Source: Nonomuraea solani (lineage in GTDB: Bacteria > Actinomycetota > Actinomycetes > Streptosporangiales > Streptosporangiaceae). From it: a stretch of DNA of 64,000 bases. The position numbers and the translations under genes are program-made. Shown here piece by piece: positions 1-7,946 of this stretch. Positions within the stretch are counted from its first letter, which is position 1. Every line of letters starts with the position of its first letter. Under the pieces are notes generated by a model, which had not been told where the DNA came from, did not search any database, and saw only the letters and a list, made by a program, of their open reading frames with translations. Location: positions 415,563 through 479,562 of the forward strand of contig NZ_FNVT01000003.1 of the NCBI RefSeq assembly GCF_900108335.1. The letters run 5' to 3'.

Positions 1-248
1 CGGAAGACGGCGGCGTTGTTGACCCAGCCCGCCAGCGGGGCCGCCTCCTGGGCCAGGTCGGCGGCCCAGGCGGCGACCTCCTCGTCGGCCGCGTCGCCGA
101 TCAGCGGGATGACCCTCGGGCCGGCCCAGTCGAGCGCGCGGGGGTCGCGCTCGATGACGACCACGGTGTCCTTTTCATGGAGAAGCCGTTCCACCACCGC
201 CCTGCCGATGCCACGTCCGCCACCCGTCACCACGTACGAAACGCTCAT
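1..248 (-). CDS. SDR-family NAD(P)-dependent oxidoreductase, N-terminal part (cut by window edge)
   Basis: The reverse strand reads MSVSYVVTGGGRGIGR from an ATG at 246-248. It shows the Rossmann dinucleotide-binding motif TGGGRGIG at residues 8-15, a following acidic 'VIERD' stretch as expected after beta-2, and the NNA motif (GWVNNAAVF) at the window edge. This is the amino-terminal third of a classical short-chain dehydrogenase/reductase. The catalytic Tyr-x-x-x-Lys lies outside the window, so substrate and activity cannot be assigned. It is divergent from the MFS transporter, with only about 48 bp between the two proposed starts, so the two may share a promoter region. Confidence 0.85.
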   Translation of the reverse strand, partial: MSVSYVVTGGGRGIGRAVVERLLHEKDTVVVIERDPRALDWAGPRVIPLIGDAADEEVAAWAADLAQEAAPLAGWVNNAAVF

Positions 249-296
249 GACCTGACGCTATGCCCGGAGTGACTTGTTTCACCGTATTGCCGGCTG

Positions 297-1505
297 GTGA
301 ACGGGAACGAAAGAGGGGTGATCGCCACCGCCGGATCGAAGCCGCCCGCGCGCATGATCGGTGCACTTGCCATCACCCAGACCGCCGGATATGGCGTGCT
401 TTATTACGCGTTCTCGGTGTTCATCCCGCCGATGTCGCGCGACCTGCACGCCGGGGTCGCGCAGCTCACCGGGGCGATCACGCTGTCCGTGCTGGTGTCG
501 GGCCTGGTGGCGCCGCTCGTCGGGCGCTGGCTGGACCGGCACGGCGGGCGAGGGCTGATGACGGTGGGGTCGGCGCTGGGCGCGCTCGCGGTGCTGGCCT
601 GGTCGCAGGTGCGCTCGCTCGTACAGCTCTATCTGGTGTGCGGAGTGCTGGGCGTGGCGTCGGCGATGGTCCTGTACGAGGCCGCGTTCGCGGTGATCGT
701 CGCCTGGTTCGACGCGGCGCGGCGGGCACGGGCGCTGCTGGCGGTGACGGTGGTGGCGGGGTTCGCCTCCAGCATCTTCCTGCCGCTGACCGGGTTCCTG
801 GCCGAGGCCTATGGGTGGCGGCAGGCGCTGGTCATCCTGGCCATCGGGTACGCGCTGACCGCCGTCCCGCTGCACGGGCTGGCCGTGCGGAGCCGGGCGG
901 CGCCGCCGCACACCGACCGGCGGGAGATCGTCGGGGCGGCGGTGCGCGAACGGCCGTTCTGGCTGCTGGCGGCCGCCTTCCTGACCCAGACGGGCGCGGT
1001 GGCGGTCATGGGGGTGCTGCTGGTCACGTACCTGATCGTGCTCGGACATCCGCCGGTGTTCGCGGCCGGCGTGGCGGGGCTGCTGGGCGTGCTGTCGGTG
1101 ACCGGGCGGCTGGTCACCACCGGGCTGCAGACGCGGTGGCCGGTGGCGGTGATCACGGCGGTCATGTTCGGGCTGCAGGGGCTGGCGGCGGTGCTGCTGC
1201 CGCTGGTCGGGCGGAGCGTGGCGGGGGCGGTCGTGGCCGTGGTGCTGTTCGGGCTGGGGTTCGGGGTGGCCACGATCGCCCGTCCCGCGCTGCTGGCCGA
1301 CCGGTACGGCACCGCCGCGTACGCGTCGCTGAGCGGGGCGCTCGCACTGCCCATCACCGTCGCCAAGGCCATCGCGCCGCTGCTGGCGGCCGGGGTGGCG
1401 CAACTGGCCGGGTATCCGGCGGTGATGGGGGCGGTGGCGGCGGCGTGCGGGCTCGGGGCGGTGGCGCTGATCTTCTATCGGCGTACGGAGGGGGCCGTGG
1501 CTTGA
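297..1505 (+). CDS. MFS transporter
   Basis: A 402-residue, strongly hydrophobic protein with about twelve predicted membrane helices, of the normal length for the major facilitator superfamily. The loop after helix 2 carries GRWLDRHGGRGLM, the family signature between helices 2 and 3 (G-x-x-x-D-R-x-G-R/G). It is probably an inner-membrane exporter or proton-coupled antiporter; no substrate can be inferred. The start is uncertain. GTG 297 is used here, but GTG 318 (hard against an AAAGAGG) and ATG 354, immediately before the first helix (MIGALAITQTAGYG), are also possible. It is divergent from the SDR gene and is followed by short tandem repeats before recQ. Confidence 0.85.
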   Translation: MNGNERGVIATAGSKPPARMIGALAITQTAGYGVLYYAFSVFIPPMSRDLHAGVAQLTGAITLSVLVSGLVAPLVGRWLDRHGGRGLMTVGSALGALAVLAWSQVRSLVQLYLVCGVLGVASAMVLYEAAFAVIVAWFDAARRARALLAVTVVAGFASSIFLPLTGFLAEAYGWRQALVILAIGYALTAVPLHGLAVRSRAAPPHTDRREIVGAAVRERPFWLLAAAFLTQTGAVAVMGVLLVTYLIVLGHPPVFAAGVAGLLGVLSVTGRLVTTGLQTRWPVAVITAVMFGLQGLAAVLLPLVGRSVAGAVVAVVLFGLGFGVATIARPALLADRYGTAAYASLSGALALPITVAKAIAPLLAAGVAQLAGYPAVMGAVAAACGLGAVALIFYRRTEGAVA

Positions 1506-1533
1506 GTACGGTAGTGGCTGGTTCCACGACCTC

Positions 1534-1614
1534 TCCGCCGTCGGCGGACGTGACCGGCTTTGAGGCCGCTGGCTTCGGGGCCACTGGCTTTGGGGCCGCT
1601 CCGCCATCGGCGGA
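1534..1614. repeat. 15-bp x3 tandem repeat between two matching small hairpins
   Basis: Between the MFS gene and recQ there are three 15-bp units (1556-1570, 1571-1585, 1586-1600) of the form GGCTTYGRGGCCRCT. They are bracketed by two near-identical dyads, TCCGCC-GTC-GGCGGA (1534-1548) and TCCGCC-ATC-GGCGGA (1600-1614). The hairpins could serve as a weak terminator for the MFS gene. No T-tract follows, so this is only a possibility. Confidence 0.7.
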
Positions 1615-1654
1615 ACTGACGAACGGTCAACCCACGAACACGTAAGGTAGCCGC

Positions 1655-3466
1655 ATGGATACCCCCACCGAGGTTCTGCACCGCGTGTTCGGCTACGACT
1701 CGTTCCGGGAGGGTCAGCAAGAGATCATCGATCACGTGGTGGGCGGGGGCGACGCGCTCGTCCTGATGCCCACCGGCGGCGGCAAGTCTCTCTGCTACCA
1801 GATCCCCGCCCTGGTGCGCCGTGGCGTGGGGGTGGTCATCTCCCCGCTGATCGCGCTGATGCAGGACCAGGTCGACGCGCTGCGGGCGCTCGGCGTGCGG
1901 GCGGGGTTCCTCAACTCCACGCAGGACTTCGACGAGCGGCAGCTCGTGGAGTCGGAGTTCCTGGCCGGCGAGCTCGACCTGCTCTACCTCGCCCCCGAGC
2001 GGCTGCGGGTGGACGCCACGCTGCGGCTGCTGGCCAAGGGCGACATCTCGGTGTTCGCCATCGACGAGGCCCACTGCGTGGCGCAGTGGGGCCACGACTT
2101 CCGACCCGACTACCTGGAGCTGTCGCGGCTGCACGAGCTCTGGCCCGACGTGCCGCGCATCGCGCTGACCGCCACCGCCACCCCCGCCACGCACGCCGAG
2201 ATCTCCTCCAGGCTCGGCCTCGAACAGGCCCGACACTTCGTGGCCAGCTTCGACCGGCCCAACATCCACTACCGCATCACGGCGAAGAACGAGCCGAAGC
2301 GGCAGCTCCTGGAGTTCCTGCGGAGCGAGCACGACGGCGACTCCGGCATCGTCTACTGCCTGTCGCGGTCGTCGGTGGAGAAGATCGCGGAGTTCCTGGT
2401 GGACAACGGGATCGCGGCGGTGCCCTACCACGCGGGCCTCGACGCCCGCACCCGCGCCCTGCACCAGTCCCGCTTCCTGCGCGAAGACGGGCTGATCGTG
2501 GTCGCCACGATCGCGTTCGGCATGGGCATCGACAAGCCCGACGTGCGGTTCGTGGCCCATCTCGACCTGCCCAAGTCGCTGGAGGGCTACTACCAGGAGA
2601 CCGGGCGGGCGGGGCGCGACGGGCTGCCCGCCAGCGCGTGGATGGCCTACGGGCTCAACGACGTGGTGCAACACCGGCGCATGGCCATGGAGGGCGACGA
2701 GGCGCACCGCCGCCGCCAAGTGCTGCACCTCGACGCGATGCTGGCGCTGTGCGAGACCGTGACCTGCCGCCGGATCATGCTGCTCGACTACTTCGGGCAG
2801 AAGGACTCCCAGCCGTGCGGAAACTGCGACACCTGCCAGACGCCGCCCGAGTCGTGGGACGGCACCGTTCCCGCCCAGAAGGTGCTGTCGGCCGTGCTGC
2901 GACTGGCGCGCGAGCGGCGGCAGAAGTTCGGAGTCGGGCAGGTGGTGGACATCCTGCTCGGCAAGAAGACCGCCAAGGTGCTGCAGCACGGGCACGAGAC
3001 GCTGACGGTGTTCGGGGTGGGCGACGACCTGGGCAACGCGGAGTGGCACGGCATCGTGCGGCAACTGCTGGCGCAGGGGCTGCTGGCGGTGGAGACCGAC
3101 TACGGGGCGCTGGTGCTGACCGACGACAGCGCGGGGGTGCTGCGCGGGCAGCGCGAGGTGCTGCTGCGCCGCGACACGCTGCGCCCGGCCCGGGCCAAGA
3201 CCTCCTCCTCCGCCAAGGCCGCCGCCCAGGTCGAGCTGCCCGCCGAGGCCGCTCCCGTCTTCGAACGGCTGCGGGCGTGGCGGGGAGCCACCGCCAAGGA
3301 GCAGGGCGTCCCGGCCTACGTCATCTTCCACGACGCGACGCTGCGCGAGATCGCCACCCGGGCGCCCACGTCACTGGCCGAGCTGAGCCAGGTGAACGGG
3401 GTGGGCGAGAACAAGCTGGCCAAATACGGCGAACAGGTCCTGGAAACACTCCGCGAGGCCCCCTGA
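1655..3466 (+). CDS. recQ: ATP-dependent DNA helicase RecQ
   Basis: A 603-residue superfamily 2 3'-5' DNA helicase that unwinds recombination and stalled-fork intermediates. Visible motifs: Walker A PTGGGKS (39-45), DEAH box (137-140) followed by the aromatic-rich loop CVAQWGHDFRP, motif III LTATATP (171-177) and motif VI QETGRAGRDG (314-323). The RQC zinc site has Cys371, Cys388, Cys391 and Cys394 with the spacing of E. coli RecQ. A C-terminal HRDC domain occupies roughly 520-600 (ERLRAWRG...VNGVGENKLAKYG). Length and domain order are those of a complete bacterial RecQ. ATG 1655 is the natural start, and the gene stands alone. Confidence 0.97.
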   Translation: MDTPTEVLHRVFGYDSFREGQQEIIDHVVGGGDALVLMPTGGGKSLCYQIPALVRRGVGVVISPLIALMQDQVDALRALGVRAGFLNSTQDFDERQLVESEFLAGELDLLYLAPERLRVDATLRLLAKGDISVFAIDEAHCVAQWGHDFRPDYLELSRLHELWPDVPRIALTATATPATHAEISSRLGLEQARHFVASFDRPNIHYRITAKNEPKRQLLEFLRSEHDGDSGIVYCLSRSSVEKIAEFLVDNGIAAVPYHAGLDARTRALHQSRFLREDGLIVVATIAFGMGIDKPDVRFVAHLDLPKSLEGYYQETGRAGRDGLPASAWMAYGLNDVVQHRRMAMEGDEAHRRRQVLHLDAMLALCETVTCRRIMLLDYFGQKDSQPCGNCDTCQTPPESWDGTVPAQKVLSAVLRLARERRQKFGVGQVVDILLGKKTAKVLQHGHETLTVFGVGDDLGNAEWHGIVRQLLAQGLLAVETDYGALVLTDDSAGVLRGQREVLLRRDTLRPARAKTSSSAKAAAQVELPAEAAPVFERLRAWRGATAKEQGVPAYVIFHDATLREIATRAPTSLAELSQVNGVGENKLAKYGEQVLETLREAP

Positions 3467-3495
3467 CCGGCGTTCCCGTAGCCCGCGATCGGCCC

Positions 3496-3555
3496 GGCGA
3501 TCCATACGGTGATCTATGCGGTGATCTATATGGTGCTCGACGTGGTGATGGCGAC
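3496..3555. repeat. Degenerate 12-bp tandem repeat (5 units)
   Basis: Five successive 12-bp units (3496-3507, 3508-3519, 3520-3531, 3532-3543, 3544-3555), of the form GGYGATCYATRC with divergence toward the right end. They lie in the 250-bp gap between the convergent recQ and TIGR03086 genes. A small open frame crosses it but has no coding signature. I see no other feature in the gap. Confidence 0.7.
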
Positions 3556-3717
3556 GGCCGCACGAAGAACGGTCGTCGCCACCACGTGGGTCGGCCTGGG
3601 CCGCTGGCGCGCCGCCTCGCGGACCTGGCCGGACGGGCTCCCCGTGAAGTGGTCCGAGATGTCGTACAGGATGATCGTACGGCGTTCCGGCGGGAAATGC
3701 GGGGTGAGCGGGGCCCT

Positions 3718-4782
3718 TTAGTTGCAGACGAACCAGTCCGGCCGCCGGCCCAGGTAAGCCAGCAGGTGATCCTGCGCGGGCGCATACGCCGGCACCGCCA
3801 CCGGACGCCCGAACCTGGACGGGCGGTCGTGGGGGGTGATGAGCAGCAGGGCCAGGTCCAGCAACTCCTCGGCCATGGGCGCCGGAATCGGCCGCCGCTC
3901 ACCACAGGCCGTGGCCACGTCCCAGCCATGCACGGCGATCTCGATCGCACCGACGGCGGCCACCATGGGGCTCGTCAGGTGGCGATCACCAATGGCTATC
4001 GGCCCACCGGCGAGCACAGCCGCCCACCGACCCAGCACCTCGGCCGCACCGTCCCGCAACAGAAGCGCCGGATTCCCAACACCGGCATCCAGGGGCACCC
4101 GTTGATACGGAACAGCCCCTTGCCCCGACGTGCGCCGCAAGACGCCTCTTCGATCCACGCCCCGACCCGAAACACCCCCCAAGTCAGCGTGCTGACCCAC
4201 AACGCTTCCTCGATCCACGCCCCGACCTGAAACGTCCCCCAGGTCAGCGTGCTGACCCACAACGCTTCCTCGATCCACGCCCCGATCCGAAACAGCACCC
4301 CGGCTACCGGGCTGACACGCCGCAGACCCTCGGTTCATGCCGTGTCCCGGCCCGGCCCCCGGATCGGCCCCCGGATCGGCAGACCCCCGATCCATGTCAC
4401 GCCCCGGAACGGCCTCTTCACTGGCGGCCTTGTGCACGCCGGACCCGCAATCCTGACCGGCGGCCTGGCTCGCGGCGCGCCCCCGATCCACGCCATAGCC
4501 CAGCACTGGCGCTTGGTCGGTGGTGTGGTGGATCTTGGGGGTGGCGTATCGAGGTGGGATGGGTGGTGGTGAGGGTGGGTGGATGTGGCCGGTGGCGGCT
4601 TCGTTCAGCGTGTGGAGGGAGTCGTCCAGGTGCTCCAGTAGCTGTTGGAGGTTCCAGCCCGCGCATGGTGTGGCGCGGCAGAGGGCGGCCGGGGTCACCA
4701 GTCGCAGGCTGCCCAGCGTGTAGTTGATCGCCCGTTCCAACAGCGCAACACCTGCCGCCAAAGCCTGTCCCTGCTCGCTCAT
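3718..4782 (-). CDS. TIGR03086/DinB-like metal-binding protein with repeat insertion
   Basis: A 354-residue protein of the maleylpyruvate-isomerase/DinB-like fold family (TIGR03086 type), probably a cytoplasmic thiol-dependent or metal-binding enzyme of unknown substrate. The N-terminal helix region (residues 1-65, with TPCAGWNLQQLLEHLDDS) and the C-terminal half (about 236-354, with AIEIAVHGWDVATA and PFGRPV-like tail) are those of the family, which normally has about 190-220 residues. Residues about 97-228 are a low-complexity Gly/Asp/Arg/Ser insertion built of 20-residue repeats, in the loop between the two conserved parts. It could be a functional linker expansion or a drifting allele. 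Convergent with recQ. Confidence 0.75.
   Translation of the reverse strand: MSEQGQALAAGVALLERAINYTLGSLRLVTPAALCRATPCAGWNLQQLLEHLDDSLHTLNEAATGHIHPPSPPPIPPRYATPKIHHTTDQAPVLGYGVDRGRAASQAAGQDCGSGVHKAASEEAVPGRDMDRGSADPGADPGAGPGHGMNRGSAACQPGSRGAVSDRGVDRGSVVGQHADLGDVSGRGVDRGSVVGQHADLGGVSGRGVDRRGVLRRTSGQGAVPYQRVPLDAGVGNPALLLRDGAAEVLGRWAAVLAGGPIAIGDRHLTSPMVAAVGAIEIAVHGWDVATACGERRPIPAPMAEELLDLALLLITPHDRPSRFGRPVAVPAYAPAQDHLLAYLGRRPDWFVCN
4099..4494. repeat. 60-bp in-frame minisatellite inside the TIGR03086 gene
   Basis: The DNA has an exact 60-bp period. The blocks starting at 4141 and 4201 are about 90% identical, and neighbouring blocks are increasingly divergent. Translated on the minus strand, the unit is 20 residues of the type G(V/M)(D/N)RGS...(V/A)(S/P)(G/D)R: two near-perfect copies at residues 168-187 and 188-207, one diverged copy at 208-227, another at 148-167, a 19-residue one at 129-147 and a longer variant at 97-128. 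All remain in frame, and the host gene stays open on both sides. Confidence 0.85.
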
Positions 4783-4853
4783 GTCGCCTCCTCAAGATTG
4801 CAGACCCGGGAAACCGTCGAAACTCATCGGCCCGGAGCGCTCACTGGGCGAGT

Positions 4854-5175
4854 CGTACGCTCGTCCCGGAGTCCCGGAGTCCCGGAGTCTCGGAGGGCTG
4901 GTCGTACGCTCGGCCCAGGCCCCAGGTGGGGCTGGTCGTACGCTCAGCCGAAGCCCTGGCGGGCGGGCGCGACGAGCTCCCCGGGCCCCGGGCGGGGATA
5001 GGCCGGCGGGGGCGGGTCGGGCGGGGGTGGGTCGGGTGCTCGGCCCGGAGTCCTGGCCGAGCGGGGCGTACGTTCGGTCCGGAATTCTGAGCGCGTGGGT
5101 CGTACGCTCAGCCCGGAACCTCGGCAGGGCGGGCGTACGCTCGGCCCGGAGCCCTGGCGGGGCGGGTCGTACGCT
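4854..5175. repeat. About 34-bp spaced CGTACGCT repeat array upstream of the CocE-like gene
   Basis: Seven copies of the core CGTACG(C/T)T occur at 4854, 4903, 4937, 5067, 5101, 5134 and 5168. Four of the intervals are 33-34 bp. The cores are joined by variable (C/T)(C/A)GCCCGGA-rich filler, and the last copy ends 26 bp before the hydrolase start. The core CGTACG is itself palindromic. The array fills nearly the whole gap between the divergently transcribed TIGR03086 and hydrolase genes, so it could be a protein-binding array or merely a minisatellite. Confidence 0.8.
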
Positions 5176-5200
5176 TGGGGGCGGAGCGAAAGGATCTGTC

Positions 5201-6835
5201 ATGGGCGTGCTCAGCAGACTGTTCGACCGTTTCCTCGACCTTCCCCCGGCCTCGACGCCCGACGTCGAGGTCACCCGTGACCTGCCCGTGCCGATGCCCG
5301 ACGGCGTCGTGTTGCTCGCCGACCGTTATCGGCCGCGTGGTGCGGGGCCGTTGCCGGTGGTGCTGATGCGTACCCCGTACGGGAAGCACAAGTTCGATGC
5401 CAAGGGCACCGCTCGGGTCCTGGCCAGGCGGGGGATGCAGGTCGTGGTGCAGAACGCCAGAGGGACGTTCGGCTCCGGCGGCCGGTTCTCGGCCTTTCAT
5501 CAGGAAAAGGACGATGGCCTGGCCACGGCCGCGTGGTTGCGGGAGCAGGGCTGGTGCGACGGGCGGCTGGCGATGGCGGGGGCGAGCTACGTCGGGTACA
5601 CGCAGTGGGCGGTCGGGCCCTATCTCGATCCGCCGCTGGAGGCCATGTGCCTGGGGGTGACGGCCAGTGAGTTCAGGACGACGTTCTATCCGGGCGGGGT
5701 TTTCGCGCTGCACAATCTGCTGACGTGGGCGGCGCTGATCGGTACGCAGGAGGAGGCGCGCTGGGGCGGTCTGCTGCCCGATCCGCGCCGGGAGCGCTCG
5801 GTACGCCGGGCGATGGCTCACGTGCCCATCGGCACCTCCGACATGGCCGCGATCGGCAGGCGGGTGCCGTTCTTGCGGGAGGCGGCCGCGCACACCGACG
5901 CGGACGACGCGTTCTGGACCGAGACCGACAACAGCGCCGCCGCCGTCAGGATGACGACCCCGACCAGCATGGTCACCGGCTGGTGGGATCTGCTCCTGCC
6001 CGCGCAGCTCCGCGACTTCGCCGCGCTGCGCGAGGCCGGGCGGCGCAGCCGGATCCTGATCGGGCCATGGGGGCACGACCTGGGGGCGCTGCGGGCGCTG
6101 CTCAGCGACGAGGTGTCGTGGTTGTCGGCCCACCTGCTCGGCGACACCGCCCAGCTCCAACGCCCACCGGTACGGCTGCACCTGCAGCGGGCCAACCGGT
6201 GGCTCGACTTCGACCGGTGGCCGCCCGAGCAGTCCAGGCCGACGCCGCTCCACCTGCTGCCGCATCGCGGGCTCGGCTGGGACGTGCCGCCGGGTGAGGG
6301 TGGCGGGCCCGACCGGTTCGAGTACGATCCGGCGCGGCCTACGCGGTCGCGGGGCGGTCCGCTTCTGGACATGCGTGTGTCGAAGCAGCGCGACAATCGC
6401 GACATCGAGCCTCGTTCCGACGTGCTGGTGTACACGGGGGCGCCGCTCCCCCGCGATCTCGACCTGATCGGGCCCGTCTCGGCCACCGTGTACGTGCGGA
6501 CCGACACCGGGTACGCCGACCTCTTCGTCCGGGTGTGCGACGTGGACGCTTCCGGGGTCTCACGGAACGTCACGGACGGGATTCTGCGGCTGCCTTCCGG
6601 AGGTGAAGGGGTGGTGCGGGCCGAGGTCGAGCTGCATCCGACGGGGTATCGGTTCCTGCGGGGGCATCGGCTGCGGGTGCAGGTGGCGGGCGGGGCGTTT
6701 CCTCGGTTCGCGCGTAACCATGGGACTGGGGATCCGGTGGAGTCGGCTGTACGGACGCGGGTTACGCGGTTCGAGATCTTCCATGACGCGGAGCACCCGT
6801 CGGCCGTTACGTTGCCGGTGTTCGGCGGTCATTAG
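5201..6835 (+). CDS. CocE/NonD-family serine hydrolase (X-Pro dipeptidyl-peptidase S15-like)
   Basis: A 544-residue alpha/beta hydrolase with the two-domain layout of the CocE/NonD acylase family: a catalytic domain (about 20-320), then a C-terminal jelly-roll domain (about 345-540, with the LIGPVSATVYVRTD and LRVQVAGGAFPRFARN signatures). The likely triad is Ser129 in GASYVG, Asp263 in GWWD and His292 in GPWGHD. It should hydrolyse an ester or acyl-amide bond; the substrate is unknown. ATG 5201 is chosen because of AAAGGA 8-13 bp upstream. The frame stays open far upstream only because it runs through the GC-rich repeat array, whose translation is not protein-like. Confidence 0.9.
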   Translation: MGVLSRLFDRFLDLPPASTPDVEVTRDLPVPMPDGVVLLADRYRPRGAGPLPVVLMRTPYGKHKFDAKGTARVLARRGMQVVVQNARGTFGSGGRFSAFHQEKDDGLATAAWLREQGWCDGRLAMAGASYVGYTQWAVGPYLDPPLEAMCLGVTASEFRTTFYPGGVFALHNLLTWAALIGTQEEARWGGLLPDPRRERSVRRAMAHVPIGTSDMAAIGRRVPFLREAAAHTDADDAFWTETDNSAAAVRMTTPTSMVTGWWDLLLPAQLRDFAALREAGRRSRILIGPWGHDLGALRALLSDEVSWLSAHLLGDTAQLQRPPVRLHLQRANRWLDFDRWPPEQSRPTPLHLLPHRGLGWDVPPGEGGGPDRFEYDPARPTRSRGGPLLDMRVSKQRDNRDIEPRSDVLVYTGAPLPRDLDLIGPVSATVYVRTDTGYADLFVRVCDVDASGVSRNVTDGILRLPSGGEGVVRAEVELHPTGYRFLRGHRLRVQVAGGAFPRFARNHGTGDPVESAVRTRVTRFEIFHDAEHPSAVTLPVFGGH

Positions 6836-6911
6836 GCGGCTGGAACCTTTTGCCCTGGGGTCGAGTAGTGGGAGGTGGAAGAAGAGGAAGGTCCGGGGTT
6901 GAGGAGGTCTG

Positions 6912-7595
6912 ATGGGGCTGTCGGTGTTGGGGGCGGCTGCTTCGGGGGTGGCCGCTTGGCGGGCGACTGCTCGGCGGGGAGCCGGTTCGAGGATGGCCGG
7001 TTCGACGGTGGCCGGTTCGACGGTGGCCTTGGGAGTGGCCGTTTTGGGGGTGGTGCTGGTGGCGGGGTGCGGGGGTTCCGTGGCGTCGCAGTCCGGCTCT
7101 GCTCAGGGTTCCGGACCGGCGGGACCGGTTGGGTCGGCCGGGCCTGTGGGCACGGACGGGGCCGTGGGAAGTCCGGGGGCGAGCCGTGGGTCTGCGGTGC
7201 CGGAGGTCGCGCCGACTCCGAGCCCGGTCGTTGCGCGGGAAGGGTGTCGTGGCAGCCGCATCCTGATGGGGGCGGGATTTCCCGAGGTGCAAGGGACGGC
7301 TCGGGATGCCGAGTTGTGGGGGCTGTTGTTCATCGCCGAGCCCCCGCTCGCCAGTGGCAGGGAGGTCAAGATCGTGTGGCGGATGACCGGGGAAGGGCCG
7401 TTGAAGGTGAAGGGCACCCTCCCCGATGGCACCGCCGCCAAGCTGGTCTGGGGTCCCGAGATGCACGGCGGGTCGAGTTGGCGGCGGCCCGGGCAGGAGT
7501 GGGGCACCGGGCTCAGGTTCCCGAAGCCCGGATGCTGGAAGATCGAGCTCACCCGCACCCGAGGTTCGGGCCACGTCTGGTTGCCTGTCAAGTAA
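6912..7595 (+). CDS. Putative secreted lipoprotein of unknown function
   Basis: A 227-residue protein with a lipobox-type signal (VLGVVLVAGC, Cys near residue 53), a Ser/Gly/Pro-rich linker (about 55-110), and a compact C-terminal domain of about 115 residues with 'GCRGSRILMG' and 'FPKPGCWKIELTR'. The C-W-x-I ending resembles small beta-sandwich lipoproteins of actinomycetes. GAGGAGG at 6901-6907 supports ATG 6912. An internal ATG (6993) would give a tighter signal peptide and cannot be excluded. The signal region contains a perfect 15-bp tandem duplication (AGSTV twice). No function is proposed beyond an exported, membrane-anchored protein. Confidence 0.65.
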   Translation: MGLSVLGAAASGVAAWRATARRGAGSRMAGSTVAGSTVALGVAVLGVVLVAGCGGSVASQSGSAQGSGPAGPVGSAGPVGTDGAVGSPGASRGSAVPEVAPTPSPVVAREGCRGSRILMGAGFPEVQGTARDAELWGLLFIAEPPLASGREVKIVWRMTGEGPLKVKGTLPDGTAAKLVWGPEMHGGSSWRRPGQEWGTGLRFPKPGCWKIELTRTRGSGHVWLPVK

Positions 7596-7744
7596 GGCGC
7601 GGCCGATAGAGTGCCCGGTCAGGTGAGGGCACGATCGACCGGGTGCCCGTCAGGTCGGTCCGGTGACCGTCCCGTCAGGTCGGTCCGATGGTCGGCCGTC
7701 GGTTGAGGGCACCGTCCATCGGGTGCGCGTCGCGTTAGGTGGCG

Positions 7745-7935
7745 GCCCGCTGGGCACCCGCCGCATGAGGGTCCGGTCCGTTCGGTGCACGTCACGTGAG
7801 GGCGCGGCCCGCTGGGCACCCGCCGCATGAGGGCGCGGTCCGTTCGGTGCACGTCACGTGAAGGGGCGGTCCGTTCGGTGCACGTCACGTGAAGGGGCGG
7901 TCCGTTCGGTGCACGTCACGTGAAGGGGCGGTCTG
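7745..7935. repeat. 31-bp/62-bp tandem repeat array between convergent genes
   Basis: The sequence GGTGCACGTCACGTGA begins at 7784, 7846, 7877 and 7908 (steps 62, 31, 31). The word GCCCGCTGGGCACC begins at 7745 and again at 7807 (step 62). Thus a 31-bp unit (GGTGCACGTCACGTGAAGGG plus GCGGTCCGTTC) is combined with a second unit into a 62-bp higher-order repeat. More diverged related blocks extend back to about 7620. The array lies downstream of both the lipoprotein and the alpha/beta hydrolase genes. Units are contiguous with no unique spacers, so it is not a CRISPR array. The 30-bp steps also contain the E-box-like palindrome CACGTG. Confidence 0.85.
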
Positions 7936-7946
7936 TGGGGTGGTCG

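Noticed and set aside
279..1607. Long open frame on the minus strand across the MFS gene
   Set aside because: It is the shadow expected from GC-rich codons, full of Arg/Pro/His with no motif.
1475..3331. 618-codon minus-strand frame over recQ
   Set aside because: Shadow of recQ; composition is Gly/Val/Gln/His-rich with no domain.
3509..3721. 70-codon plus-strand frame after recQ
   Set aside because: Begins in the 12-bp repeat, no family pattern and overlaps the end of a good gene.
4724..5200. N-terminal extension of the CocE-like protein by about 159 residues
   Set aside because: The translation is repeat-array nonsense, and ATG 5201 has a Shine-Dalgarno and the normal family start.
7619..7888. 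89-codon minus-strand frame in the repeat array
   Set aside because: Purely translated repeat.
7745..7935. Possible CRISPR array (31-bp repeats)
   Set aside because: Repeats are contiguous with no unique spacers, no cas gene is near, and higher-order units of 62 bp show a minisatellite.
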